DNA of 64,000 bases from Physcomitrium patens (taxonomy: Eukaryota > Streptophyta > Bryopsida > Funariales > Funariaceae), in contig NC_037263.1 in assembly GCF_000002425.4 (NCBI RefSeq), positions 9,933,673 to 9,997,672 on the forward strand, given 5' to 3'. Positions 31,986 through 43,374 of this stretch are shown here, one piece after another. Numbering within the stretch: position 1 is the stretch's first letter; each line of letters opens with the position of its first letter. Below the pieces are notes generated by a model. The model was not told the DNA's origin. It ran no database searches and saw only the letters and a program-made list of their open reading frames with translations. The position numbers were made by a program, and so were the translations under genes.

Positions 31986-32939
31986 TTAACAAGCAAGTTT
32001 CACTACTATAAAAAAAAATAATATCCATCTTGATATGACAATTGTTTAATATTGCATTATATTAAATTTTATCAAAGACTATATTAATTGTTATGCTTCA
32101 AACCAAATTGTCACTTATAACAATATATCAAAGGTCTATAATAATAAATCTAATGCAACCATAAATAATGATCAACTCTATTGCTATGTATAGATTCAAG
32201 TTGAGTACTACAAAAATAGTATAATTATATCATATTATGGTTATGTATATTATTCCATTAAATATTACAACTTGATTTTTTAAAATTTTATGATTTTTGA
32301 TATTAAAAACGAGCACAATAATGTCTTATTCTATGATAAGAGTGCATAAGATAAAGATGCGGACATATTATACAATTTGCAATTACTATATCATTTAACA
32401 ATTCTATTCTAAGACATTATTGATGGCCGTACTCCAATCGAGGTGACTTTATCTTCAATAATTATGTTGGCCAAAATAAGTCAAAGATCTTGTGCATGTT
32501 CTAAGTCCTTCTTTCTATCATATTTCCATCATGTTATATGTTTTCTATTGCTAAACTACTTGTACAATATTATTGATTGTATTATTATTTGGTGTTACAA
32601 ATAAATATACAAATTGAATAAATATATGTCCTAGAGACTTGTCAATGAAGTCAATTAAGTAAATTGTATCAATGCCATCTTTATTGATGAAAACAATAAT
32701 TAATGGCCATTCTTTACCATTTGAATGAACTTGCTAAATAAGTATTTTATTTCTCTTTTTGCAAGCTATATTTTAAATTACATGTTTAAAATTAATCATT
32801 GAATTTGTAAGGTGTACTACTCCATAACCACATTCTTGACAATATCTTGAGTTTTATAATATGTATATAGATAAATTTTGGATAAAGTATTAAAGTGCTA
32901 GTTGTAAATGTGTGTGCAAATTTTGACATCAATAAAATA
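31986..32939. other. AT-rich spacer, no gene seen
   Basis: No open frame, RNA gene or clear repeat. Composition is like the flanking retroelement fossils, so it is probably decayed transposon sequence. Confidence 0.5.
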
Positions 32940-34080
32940 GTTAGATCAATGTGTGTGAAGGTTTTTGTGGGCTAAGGTCTCAAAAATTAGAATTTGAAGA
33001 TTAGCGAGTATTTTTAAGTTTTTTAGCAATTTATTAATTAGATTGAAATGATTTTTTTTTAAGAAACTAGACTTAATTTTCAAAAATTTAGGTGAATTTT
33101 GGAAGTAATTCAATAGTTCAAGAAGGAGGTATTAATACTCAAAGTTCAACATTCAGATCAGAGTAGGAGGTTGGCCAACACTTGAATAGAATTTAGGATT
33201 GATCATCTATTTGGCAAGTTTGATCTTCTTCAAATTTTTTATGCTTGTTGCGAACTTAGTTGTTGAAAGATGTGTAAAATCTTAAGAAAGATCAATGATA
33301 TAATTAATAGATATTGAGATTTTAAACTACCGTAGGATTAGATTAATTTATCTAGAATTTGGTTTAGAGTTTAGGATTTGTTTAAGATTTAGGATTTACT
33401 TATGATTTGATCTAGGATTTAATTAAAATCCATTAGGATTTCAATTAGGACTAAAATAAGATTTTATTAGGATTTGATTAGGATTTATTTAAGATTTATT
33501 TAAAGTTTCTTTATTATTTCTTTAGGATTTCTTATAGATTTCTTTTGAATTTCTTTAGAAATTCTTTAAGGTCTATTTATTATTTCTTTATGATTTTTTT
33601 TATAATTTCTTTAGAAGTTCTTTAGAATTTCTTCATATTTTTTTTGTAATTTCTTTAAGATTTCTTTTAGATTTTATTAAAGCTTGATTAACATTATTAA
33701 GTTTTAATTAGAATTTATTATGATTCTATTATAGTTGTTAGGATCTTGTTATTACAATTTCTCTTTTGTTTCCCATAGCCAGATGCCCAATGCATTCTTA
33801 AAGCAAGACTTCTTGTTATACAACATTGTAGCTCTTAATTAGATAGTATATATGAAGATAAGATTGAAGCCTACTTAATTCTTATCAACAATTTTCTTAT
33901 TCTTAGTCTTGTTTCAAAAAACTCTAGTTTTCTTGTCTTTGGTTGTAGCCATTTTAATTTAATATTATACCATCTTTAAGTGATTATTTAGTCTATTCAA
34001 GTGGCACACGAATGTATTGAACTCTTGATTTTTTAAGATTCATGTCCTTGATACTTGATCACTACCATCTTTTACGCATC
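32940..34080 (+). repeat. Repeat family 2 (solo-LTR-like), plus copy
   Basis: 32960-33350 matches 48140-48600 (AAGGTCTCAAAAATTAGA and onward). 33350-33740 is a run of degenerate TAGGATTTGATT units. 33780-34080 matches 43060-43370 and 46600-46830. The order is constant between copies, so this is one repeat unit, probably an LTR of a non-autonomous element. No coding sequence. Confidence 0.6.
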
Positions 34081-36230
34081 TATTAAGATTATTTAATTAT
34101 TGTATCATCCTAATAAGATTTTGACCAACAAGAAACTAAAGTCACTATCAAAGAAGTACTTTTATATTTTACCCAAGCACCTTAGCTACTATTTGAAAGT
34201 CCTTGAATTTGTATTGCTACTAGACAATGAAGCTCCACAAATTTGAAAGTTCAAGGCCATTGCTAATATTGCAATTGTGCTAGTTATACTAAAGGATTTA
34301 TTTATTAATTAAAAATAAATAACTATCTAACTACAAGAAGAGGATGTCTAGCTAGCTTTTAATTCTTAAGTCTTTTGTTTTCAGTGTCTAAAAGACATTC
34401 AGAAGCAACATCAAAACCCTAATCATAGAAGATACAATTTTTAATTTTTGAAATATTCCTTAGATTGAAATTGTCAAGGAGAATTGATTTCTATACTTTG
34501 TTTCTTTATCTAAGCAAAACTTAGCTTATAATAGAATTTTTTTGAGATTAGAATCTTGCCAATGGATTCATCTGCTCTCCTCCATCTATATTCGCTTATG
34601 ACATTTCAAGCTTTCTCTCTCTTGAGATTAGAATGTACTTCCACTCATGACAAAACTCCTTAGTACAAATTTTATCACTAAAAAGATTCTTGTTAAGGAT
34701 AGTAACAAATGATAAAAATAATACTAATAAATTATCAACTCTACTTTGGCAAATAGAATGTATAAGAGGATTATATGTATTAGAATTTTGAATTTTATTT
34801 ATAATATTTTGCATAAAAAAAAATATTTAGGTTTTTTTAAAAGATATATGTAAAAATAATGTTAATTAATTAATATTATTAATATTTTGACTAAAATAAG
34901 ATTAAATAGACTTTTAAAGATTTTATATAATAAAAAAATTAAAAAATATTTTAAAATAATTATGAATAGATAATTATAAATAGAAAATAAGTAAAGCAAG
35001 TGCAAATAAGAAAATCATGTAAAGATGAATAGATGAAGATATAAAGAGATTTGTAGAAGTTGTGTGGAAGGGATAATATTTTAATATAATCAAATATTAT
35101 TGTTCTTTTAATCACACTTACTTAAGACTTACATAAAATCTATTTATTGAAATTTTTTTATTTTTTATGTTTTTTGATTTTTTATTTTTATTTTAATAAT
35201 AAAATATTATAAATATTTAAATTTTAAATGTTTTAATTAAAAAATATTTATTTTTAAATATTAAAAATACATATAGTAACCAGAATATGGTAAATATGTA
35301 CATTGCAATCTAATTTGCTTCATTGTTTGCAATGCTAATAGGTTGTTAAGATATTGATAGCTCTTGTTTCTTTAATTAGAAAAAAATTATGTGTTCCATA
35401 TGTGTCAATAAATATATATATATATATATATATGAATAAAAATAGTTGTTAGTTTGTTTTCCTACAAGTTCTTAGTGGCCATAGCATTCTGTTGTTATTT
35501 GAGATTGTGGAGGATGACATATTGAAATAGTAGAAAAACAATCCACAAGAATGTTTGATAATATATTTATTTATTAATTCATATTTATAAATTTATATTT
35601 ATATATAAATATATCAAAAGAAAAATATAATGGCTTTGTATAAAAATTGTATATGATCTTAATAAATCTTTGCTTGCATTATGTTATAAAATTGATTTAT
35701 TTTGAGGATGCAACAGCATAGTGTTTATTCATATTTTTGATATTACAAACATGTATTGTCACTATCACATAATGGGGAATCATATAAAATAAATCTACTG
35801 GACAAAATTTTCATATTACTTCTAATCACACTTCTGTCTGTATAGCTAGTATTTCAGCGACCATCTATGATTTGACCTACCCACACAGAGAGTTGGAACC
35901 ATTCTCAAATTTTGTTCTTTAATTCTTGCTTGCATTAGGTTGCACAAAATTTTACTATTTTCTATCATCCTGTCCAAATCAGTTTTCCAACACTCATATC
36001 ACACCCCATGCCAAAGTCAAAAGTTTTCCTGTTCACATGGACTGAGTAGCAAACACTGCGTAGAGTCTTCAAAAGTGCTTTTTCTTTTCTTTTCTTTTAC
36101 TGAGTTTCTGTGAAGCGATGACATCAACATTGTGTCAGCTGCACAGAAATCTAGATGTCCAGACTTCCGTCTAAACCAGTCTCGTCTATCTCGCAAAAAA
36201 AACCGACATCAGTCTTCCGCTCTTACATCA
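34081..36230. other. AT-rich spacer grading into GC-richer island
   Basis: 34100-35800 is AT-rich without convincing genes. 35850-36230 has normal composition and may be the 3' flank of the island. No RNA gene seen. Confidence 0.5.
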
Positions 36231-36490
36231 TACACACAATTGTCGATGTGAATTTCTAGCTACTTGTTGGTGCTGCTCCTTAACTATGATACAAAACAGT
36301 GCCTACTTCACGACCTCTCCAGTCCTAGAGCTGGATCGAACACCTCGATGAACCCAAAATTTCTGCAAAACTCCGGAAGTTTCAGAGTTCGGTGCTGTCG
36401 AAAATCAACCAGTTTCAGATTTGAAAAAACAAGATGGTTGTCGCATCCGAACTGGTTTCCGGGAGGGCGTTGAGCTGCAGTGGTGCTCGT

Positions 36491-36886
36491 TTATCTAGAA
36501 TGAGCCATGTGCACTTGCATGCAGTAGGAGATCTCCTTCTTCTCCTCTTCTTTGGCGCTCTGCGTCTTTGCCACTGTGCTTAGGTAACAATGTCCTGGGT
36601 AAGTGTAAAAAGACGACATGCCCACCATCTCCGTTCCCGTGGCCACGCCGTTCATCAGCTTCACGTACCTGTCTCGGAGCTTCAACAAGATTCTTACAGG
36701 TTTCGCAGTTTTTCTGCCTTGGACAGAACATGCTGCAGGTGCCACCTTGCATCGTTTCTCCGAAGGAATCTCGCAGTTTTCCAGGACGGGCTCGAGGGCG
36801 TAGCAGCTTTTCTGTGCGGTTGGAAACCTCTGAGAGGATCTTGTGCTTTTTGCTGGTGTATTCATCTTCCCCCACTGCGAAGCCAT
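36491..36886 (-). CDS. Small unknown plant-type protein, about 131 aa
   Basis: Read on minus from the ATG at 36886 (MASQWGKMNTPAKS). An acceptor-like GACGTTTGCAG ends about 18 nt upstream of the ATG, implying a spliced 5' UTR. The protein is basic with a central patch KPVRILLKLRDRYVKLMNGV that looks helical and conserved, then a short Tyr/Cys segment and a charged EEEKKEIS run. Two other frames on this stretch are also open for about 120-140 codons, so the choice of frame is not certain. No family recognised; no signal peptide or membrane segment. Confidence 0.4.
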   Translation of the reverse strand: MASQWGKMNTPAKSTRSSQRFPTAQKSCYALEPVLENCEIPSEKRCKVAPAACSVQGRKTAKPVRILLKLRDRYVKLMNGVATGTEMVGMSSFYTYPGHCYLSTVAKTQSAKEEEKKEISYCMQVHMAHSR

Positions 36887-36914
36887 CGAGTGATGACAAT
36901 CCTGCAAACGTCAA

Positions 36915-38560
36915 AAACTCTCTGAAAACTGAGTAAAATCCTTTCCCACCGAGCTAGTGCTTGCACCAATCTGTGGAATGAAAACGAATCCAAAATCCAA
37001 ACTGGACGTAGTGAGAAGTCGCACACAGATAGCTCACACCCAGACAAACTTCAAAGCTGATCAACTTTGGCACACTCACTACAACTGACGCTGAACAAGA
37101 GATCAAGCAATATAAACGCAGAGAGTGATTCTAAGAGGGGAGTGGGATTCAGGATGCGGAATAAATTGAGGACGAGTACAGATAGTTTGACAAGCGCAGA
37201 ATGTGACAGGGTTAAATACCCAGGTTTTGGGAGATAAAAGTAGGGAGTCGGGATACTGGTAACGTAGCTGTTGTACAGTGAGGAATCTCGCCGATTTAAA
37301 TGAACGAGTTGGAACGCGCTGATCCCACCACTAAGTGTGCCCAGAGCTACAGCCCTAGGCTTCATGAGGTGATGTTCACGAGCTCAACTGCATCCATCCA
37401 CCTGTGACAGGAACCGAACCAAGGGTCCACTCTTAGGAATTGGGCGGGGCCTATACCGTTGAATTTCTCAACAAAGAATATCAGTTAGCTCACACGGTAC
37501 ACTGTCGATCCCTGCCGTTCGGTAACTCACGAGTTACACCTTCTCAAATCTGGCGCAGGTGCGTTACCGAGACAAGTGGACCACCTTTATAGAAACACGT
37601 TACTCTGAACTGGTTGAGAGATTCGAGGATGTGATTTCAGATTAACCTGAAATTAGGGTGTGCAGATTTGGAACGAAAGACCTCTTTCAGAAATGAGGAT
37701 CCCACCTGAAACGTATGGGGCGGTAGAAAAATATGTTTTGGATGTCGCTTTTGTGCATCGAAGTCACCCTACCATTACAAAGTTCGAACAAATCCACCTG
37801 ATGCTTCAGTGGTGCTTCTAATTTGGTGTTGTCCCAGCCTCTGTGGTGGAGTAGCCAGGCTACGGTCGAGAAAACGAACCCATGGTTGAAATAATGAAAC
37901 TGATTAAGCTAAGATAACATGCTTAAGACCAAAGTTCATACAGCTTACAAAAGTTTGAGCTTGCCTTCAGTTAGCCAAAACTTTCAAACTTTACAGTGAA
38001 GGCATCTCTTTTTTATCTCCCCGGGAACCACGTTACCACAAAAATAAGAGGATGTTTACATGTGAGGAGGAAGATCAGCTGAGCAGCCTAAACTTTCACA
38101 AAATGATCTCCCTGCAGTATTAAGGGACCAAGCCTTGGAGCCTAAGCATTGCTCAATTTCTCCCCTGTCAGACGAGGAAAACCAAAGGCCTGTAATCTCT
38201 AGCCTAACACATCACACCTTCAACAGCCTGAAGATTTAAGTTTATCTGAGGGCCACCCACTAATCAACGGGAACACCACATAGAAAGAACACTCATTGTT
38301 GTTTCTTCACCCTCACACAATCTAAGGCAAATTCTTCAGCCGCAAGTCTAAACTTGGTTTCAACAGCAATGTAGAGCACATTCGGAAGGGATAAAAATGA
38401 AAATCCATAAAGTAGAATTAGTGCTCTGGCCTTTATCTCACAAGGGACGCGGAAGAATGGAACAAGAGGGAAAACAACATTCATACATCAAAAAGTGAGC
38501 ACAGCAGAAAATACTTATCAAGAATCCAATCGAAGAACCAATAGATTACATGAATACGTG
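36915..38560. other. Intergenic island sequence without supported gene
   Basis: Normal base composition. It probably contains the promoter and 5' UTR of the small minus-strand gene (36.9-37.4 kb), then unassigned sequence downstream of the ITPK gene. Short frames at 37051-37365 and 38293-38484 show no protein signature. Confidence 0.45.
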
Positions 38561-38566
38561 ACAGAA

Positions 38567-38572
38567 TTTATT
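38567..38572 (-). terminator. Polyadenylation signal of ITPK gene
   Basis: TTTATT on plus (AATAAA on minus), about 135 nt after the ITPK stop codon. Confidence 0.55.
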
Positions 38573-38706
38573 TCACAATATTACTGTAATGAACCATAAA
38601 CGATTCCACAGCTTGCTGAAATTCGGCAATAGACCGGTCCCAACTTGCGGTCAGCTAGATGCCTAACTTCACGCCGCATCTTCGTTAGGCCTTAAGGATT
38701 TATCCT

Positions 38707-39711
38707 TTATGCCTCTTCCACGGAGACATCAAGGTTGCTGGCAATTGAGTCAGCTAAGGAGTCGGCAGCAGGAGTACTTGTGGAGGATTTCTCATGCCGA
38801 AGTTCAAGCAGAAAATCAGTAAGCACGGTCTCAAAATCCGGCATTTTAGCATACCCAGGGAAGTAGTTGATGTCTATCACGTAGTAATGGTTGCCAGCCC
38901 CGGAGTCTTTGATCACATCGAAGTTGAAGAGGTTCAGTCCGAGATTCTCCCGCAATCCCTTCGCCACATCTGCGATGAACTCCTTAGGAGGAAGCTCCGC
39001 CTTGGTCACATTGTCGCCCATGGTCGCACCCGAAACCGCGTTGGAGATTTGAGCGAAAGGCAAGGGCTCCTCGGCGCTAGCTACTTGGTCTTCGTGCACA
39101 TCGGGGAGCGAATGGCGTCGAACGCATTGAACGTACTTACCAGCAACATAGACTTTGAAGATAACCCCTCCGTGGTTGATAAATTCTTGGAGCACCATCG
39201 GAGGCTTCAATTTGTGGAGACCTTTGGAGTTGAAGAGAAGGTACATGGCGTGTGAGGTTGCACTGCCATCTGCGACCATGGGCTTGGATATAACAGGGAA
39301 TGTCAGTTCCGCAATTGCTTTGTCGTCGTTGAGCATTTCCTCACTGTCAACAATGAGTTGCTTGGGAATGCCGACGGTCCCCAGCCCTTCGGTGACTTTG
39401 ATGTGAGCTACAGCTTCCAGCATGGTAACGCGATGCAGAAGCTTCTCAATGGATGCGGGGGGGTCGATTAGAATGACACTTGGGTGGCGATCCTTGTACT
39501 CGACCAGCTCCTGGGTCCAACTGTCGCCCCCGTGCTTGTGGATGATTGCATCGAAAGGACCCTGCTCCTCTAAGGGCTTCTTCATGTCCACAGCCACCAA
39601 GTTGACGCCCTTGCTCCTCGCATGCTCGATTAGTGAGGGTGTCAAAAAGCTCGTCACCTTCTTCTCGGCGAGCGCATACCCTACCACGAAAGCTTCCTCC
39701 GCTGACGACAT
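38707..39711 (-). CDS. ITPK1: Inositol-tetrakisphosphate 1-kinase (ITPK), intact
   Basis: 334 codons, one exon, close to the usual length of plant class I ITPKs. ITPK adds phosphate to inositol tris/tetrakisphosphates in phytate synthesis and, in plants, makes InsP7 from InsP6; it acts in cytosol and nucleus. Visible features are the N-terminal ITPK domain (VGYALAEKKVTSFLTPSLI, residues 10-28), IIHK (56-59), ATP-grasp strand VISKP (140-144), LQEFINHGGVIFKVYV (174-189) and metal-binding NFDVIKD (263-269) with IDINYFPGY (279-287). All key residues expected for activity are present. The C-terminal tail is Ser/Asp-rich. The start ATG at 39711 has no competing upstream in-frame ATG. The symbol marks the subfamily by similarity, not proven orthology. 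Confidence 0.93.
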   Translation of the reverse strand: MSSAEEAFVVGYALAEKKVTSFLTPSLIEHARSKGVNLVAVDMKKPLEEQGPFDAIIHKHGGDSWTQELVEYKDRHPSVILIDPPASIEKLLHRVTMLEAVAHIKVTEGLGTVGIPKQLIVDSEEMLNDDKAIAELTFPVISKPMVADGSATSHAMYLLFNSKGLHKLKPPMVLQEFINHGGVIFKVYVAGKYVQCVRRHSLPDVHEDQVASAEEPLPFAQISNAVSGATMGDNVTKAELPPKEFIADVAKGLRENLGLNLFNFDVIKDSGAGNHYYVIDINYFPGYAKMPDFETVLTDFLLELRHEKSSTSTPAADSLADSIASNLDVSVEEA

Positions 39712-39726
39712 GGCAACAGGAAAAAC

Positions 39727-40211
39727 CTAAAATCCCCCAAAAAACACATTTCAGCCCCTCCCCGCATTACTCATAAGAAGTAACTCGAGCATAATCCGCA
39801 ACATATTGACCAAGCTCACTGCAAATTGGATCTCGCGGTTTATCTCCGCCCTGTTTGCGAATTCGTAATGACCTCAGTACTCTGCTGACACTCACGATCC
39901 GAATACTCCCTTTACTTAACATTCGAAAACCTGAAGTCCAAAAGTAACTTACCCAGCTACAGAAATTCACAATGCGCTCGAATCGAATTCGATCGCTCTC
40001 GCAGAAATAAGAGAAGCAAAAGATAAGAATCGCAATTAAAACTACCACGAAACTCTGATCTGCTCAAAGCCAATTCAAAGCCCTCCTTACTGAGAGCCCA
40101 AAACCCTACTCCAGAAACTCACACTACCCGACAACTCGCAACAACACCCACCTCACAAAAGCGATCACAACACCAGATACTCCAAGTATTGAAAAGCTTC
40201 AAAGACAGTAC
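39727..40211 (-). other. Probable 5' UTR intron of the ITPK gene
   Basis: On minus, the donor AATCAG|GTACTG at 40212/40211 and the acceptor GGGGGATTTTAG at 39727 frame a T-rich 485-bp segment. The start codon follows the acceptor by 15 nt. Inferred from splice consensus only. Confidence 0.45.
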
Positions 40212-40550
40212 CTGATTAAAAAAACCCACTGTCCGATGATGTGAACAGAATCCCTCCACAACAAGCTTCACCAGCGAAATGAAAGAGGAGAGTCTGAAAG
40301 CTCTCTCTTCAGCCCAGAAGCACTCTTGTATACGACCCAATCCAACAGAGTCAACCACAACAGGCTCGGAAGGCACGGCAGATACCCAGGAATGAAATCT
40401 ACGCGTGACGAATCCACAACCAGTATCTCATCCGCTGATTCTTCCTCCACCTCCCTTTCGCATCGTCAACGTTGTTAGGGGTTCCCTTCTCGCTGTCACC
40501 GCGTCTCGGCACACACACACGCACACATACACACAATGCACTCCAGCGTG

Positions 40551-40562
40551 TAATTATATAAA
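40551..40562 (-). promoter_or_regulatory. TATA-box candidate for ITPK
   Basis: Minus strand reads TTTATATAATTA, followed at about 30 nt by a CA-rich start region containing a (CA)n run (about 40511-40534 on plus). Confidence 0.4.
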
Positions 40563-41190
40563 GCTAAGTCAACCCATGAAGCTTTTACCTTGCCATGAAT
40601 GCCGCCACTGAATGCTGTGCATCACTGCACCCAAGGCCTGTGGCTCCATCTGCCAACCACCGGTGCGATGTGGCCACCATGGGGCTGCCCACACCGCTCT
40701 TATATTAGCTCCCAGGATGCGAAGCAAATGCGGCCTTGGATGTGGAAGGGGGTGGGAGGTAGTGCGAGGGGAATAGTGTCGGGCCTTGTGCAGATTTGCG
40801 GTTGCGGCGACTGACTGGGTCATGCTCGTGGCACCTCGGCATTCATCTTCATTGTCCCCTTGCCATGCTTGATGTCACATTGATTTACATTCATTCCATT
40901 GCAGAGTTGCATTTTCACCAACCGGACTGAGACGGAGGAGACGGCGTAATTTTTCCTTTGAAAAGCAGGCAAGCAAACAAAAACAAACACATTTACTCCG
41001 AGGCTCCGATGTCGGAGTCGCCTCGTGGGATCCGAGCGAGCGAGCGAGCGCTTTTGCAGGTGGTGGGGTTGGCGTTGTCCCAGTGGGAGGGTGTCGGTAA
41101 AAACACGAATGTTGTTTTGTTCGGTGCTGTTGTTGGGTATGGAAATGAATATGGGGTTAGTTGCGTTAGTAGGAATGAATAACATATAAG
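40563..41190. other. GC-rich intergenic flank
   Basis: CpG-containing sequence with a (GAGC)n run at about 41035-41050. Several overlapping open frames in different readings look like composition effects. No gene supported. Confidence 0.4.
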
Positions 41191-42589
41191 GTTCAAATTT
41201 GATGTTTTTATGTATGTGAATAGCATATAAGGTTCAAATATCTAGAAGTTTGGAGAAAATAAATTATAAAATAGTTTGTAGTACATTTGTAACATCACAT
41301 CCTTTTCCAACAAGTTATAAACAAAGTTCTCATATTTGATCTTTTTAGACCTACAAAACAAGCAAAGATTGGTTTGAAAAGTATTGCCTTAAATAAGATT
41401 ATTTTAAATTTATTCAATAGGACAATAAACTTATTTAACTAACAACTATAATTGTGATTGTTTGATATCAAAGTTACTCATTATTACAAGATTTACTTAC
41501 TAAATTATAATAAATCAATCAGATTCTTTGATAATTCAACTTCTAGGATTTTTTATTTTTTTTAATATTTATAAAGAAAATACTTTAATTTTATATTTGA
41601 AATTCCAACTGAGATTTTTTAATTTTTATTTTTATAATTCTTTTTATTAATTTTAACACTCTTAAAGATAAAATAGATTTTTTTTACATGATAGCAAATT
41701 AGATAAAAAAAACAATGAGTCAAATTTCTAATATCTTTAATTTTAGAAAATATAAATTTTATATAAAATATCTAAAATTTAAAATAAATATGATCTTTAT
41801 GAATAAATATTATTTTATTTTTTATAAGCAAATCTTATTAGAAAAATAAATATATATAACTATCTTATTATTTAAATTGCAACAATGATATAACTTAAAA
41901 AAAACATTGTTAACATAATCAATTTGATTTGTAAAAGAAATTTTATCTAAAATCTATATAAAATACTTAATATTTAAATTTTTAAATTTTTATATTATTT
42001 TAGTCTAATTAAATAAGAAAATTAAATTATTTTAATAAAAATATATAAGTTTTTTTTAAAATAATATCTTTAATGATATTATTTATTAAATATTATATAA
42101 TAATTTATTAATTATAAAAAAATCGAGTATTTTTTTAATATATTTATTTGATATAATAGATTTTTTTTCTTTTATATTAATCATAATACTAGATAATTTC
42201 TTTTGATTTATTTTGAAGTAATTTGTTTCAATTTAAGATAATCATGAATAATTTAAGATAATTCAACTAAATCTTTGTTGTTGTTAAAAAATTTGATTTT
42301 TGAAAAAATATTAGAACTAATTAATATTGTATCTTAAGCATTGATTTTGTTGCTTACTAGAGTAGTATTATGCAATATAATTTATTTCATTGCATTACAT
42401 ATACAATTTTCTTACTGCTACTTAATATTATCTATTATAATATATAGATATATGTAAAAAATTATTTAATATTATTAATAATAAAAAATAAACAACACTA
42501 AATACCTAAATTTTAGCTATACAAATATTTTTAATTGGTATATAAATATGCATAGTATATATTCTTAATTAATGTCATACACAAGATTT
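41191..42589. other. AT-rich spacer, no gene seen
   Basis: Extremely AT-rich with short A/T runs; no open frame or recognised element. Confidence 0.55.
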
Positions 42590-43370
42590 TATCTAAATTT
42601 TATTAGGATTTGATTAAGATTAGCTTAGGATTTATCTTGGATTTATTTACAATTAGTCTAAGATTTGATTGAGATTTATTTAGGATTTGATTAGAATTTT
42701 TTTAGAAATTAGGATTTTATTAGGATTTGATCTAAGATTAGAATTTATAGTTTTATTAGGATTTGATCTAAGATCTAGTTAAGGTTCATTACATTTCAAT
42801 TGGAGTTAAAATAAGATCAAATTAGGATTTTTATTTTTAATATTTCTTTAAGATTATTATAATTTTTTAAGATTAATTTTTATATATTTTTTAAGATTTT
42901 ATTATTATTTATTCATTTATTATTTTTTTGTGTGTCTTTTGTAACTTCTTTTATATTGGATTTGGATTGATTAAAATTTGATTAGGATTATTAAAGATTA
43001 GTTAAAGTTTATTTATCATTTTATTAGACTTAATAAGATTTTTGTTGTATTTTTACTTAACTTTCACACCTAGGTGCCAAGTACATTTTCAAACAAGAAT
43101 ATATATACTATAAGAGTGTAGCTTCTAGTTAGAAAGTATATTAAGAAGAAAGAATAAAATCTCTTTTACTCTTGTCAATTTCTTTTAGTCTTTTGTCTTA
43201 TTTCAAGATTTTTTAGTCTTCTTATCTTTAATAATAGCCATTCTACTTTAATAGTATATCATCTTTAAAAGATTTTTTAGCCTTTTTGAATAATACAAGA
43301 GTATAATAATCTTTCAATTGTTTCAGATTCATATCTTTGATAGTTTGACAAGAGTGATAATTCATTGTTT
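42590..43370 (+). repeat. Repeat family 2 fragment, plus copy
   Basis: 42590-43030 is a TTAGGATTTGATT-type run. 43060-43370 matches 33780-34080 and 46600-46830 (shared end CATCTTTAAAAGATTTTTTAG). The 5' part of the repeat is absent. Confidence 0.6.
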
Positions 43371-43374
43371 TTGT

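Noticed and set aside
36568-36936. Plus frames of 111-122 codons
   Set aside because: Opposite to the minus frame that has an acceptor and a plausible start; low-complexity Cys/Ser composition without a motif.
38794-39730. Plus frames opposite the ITPK gene
   Set aside because: Pure shadows of an intact conserved gene.
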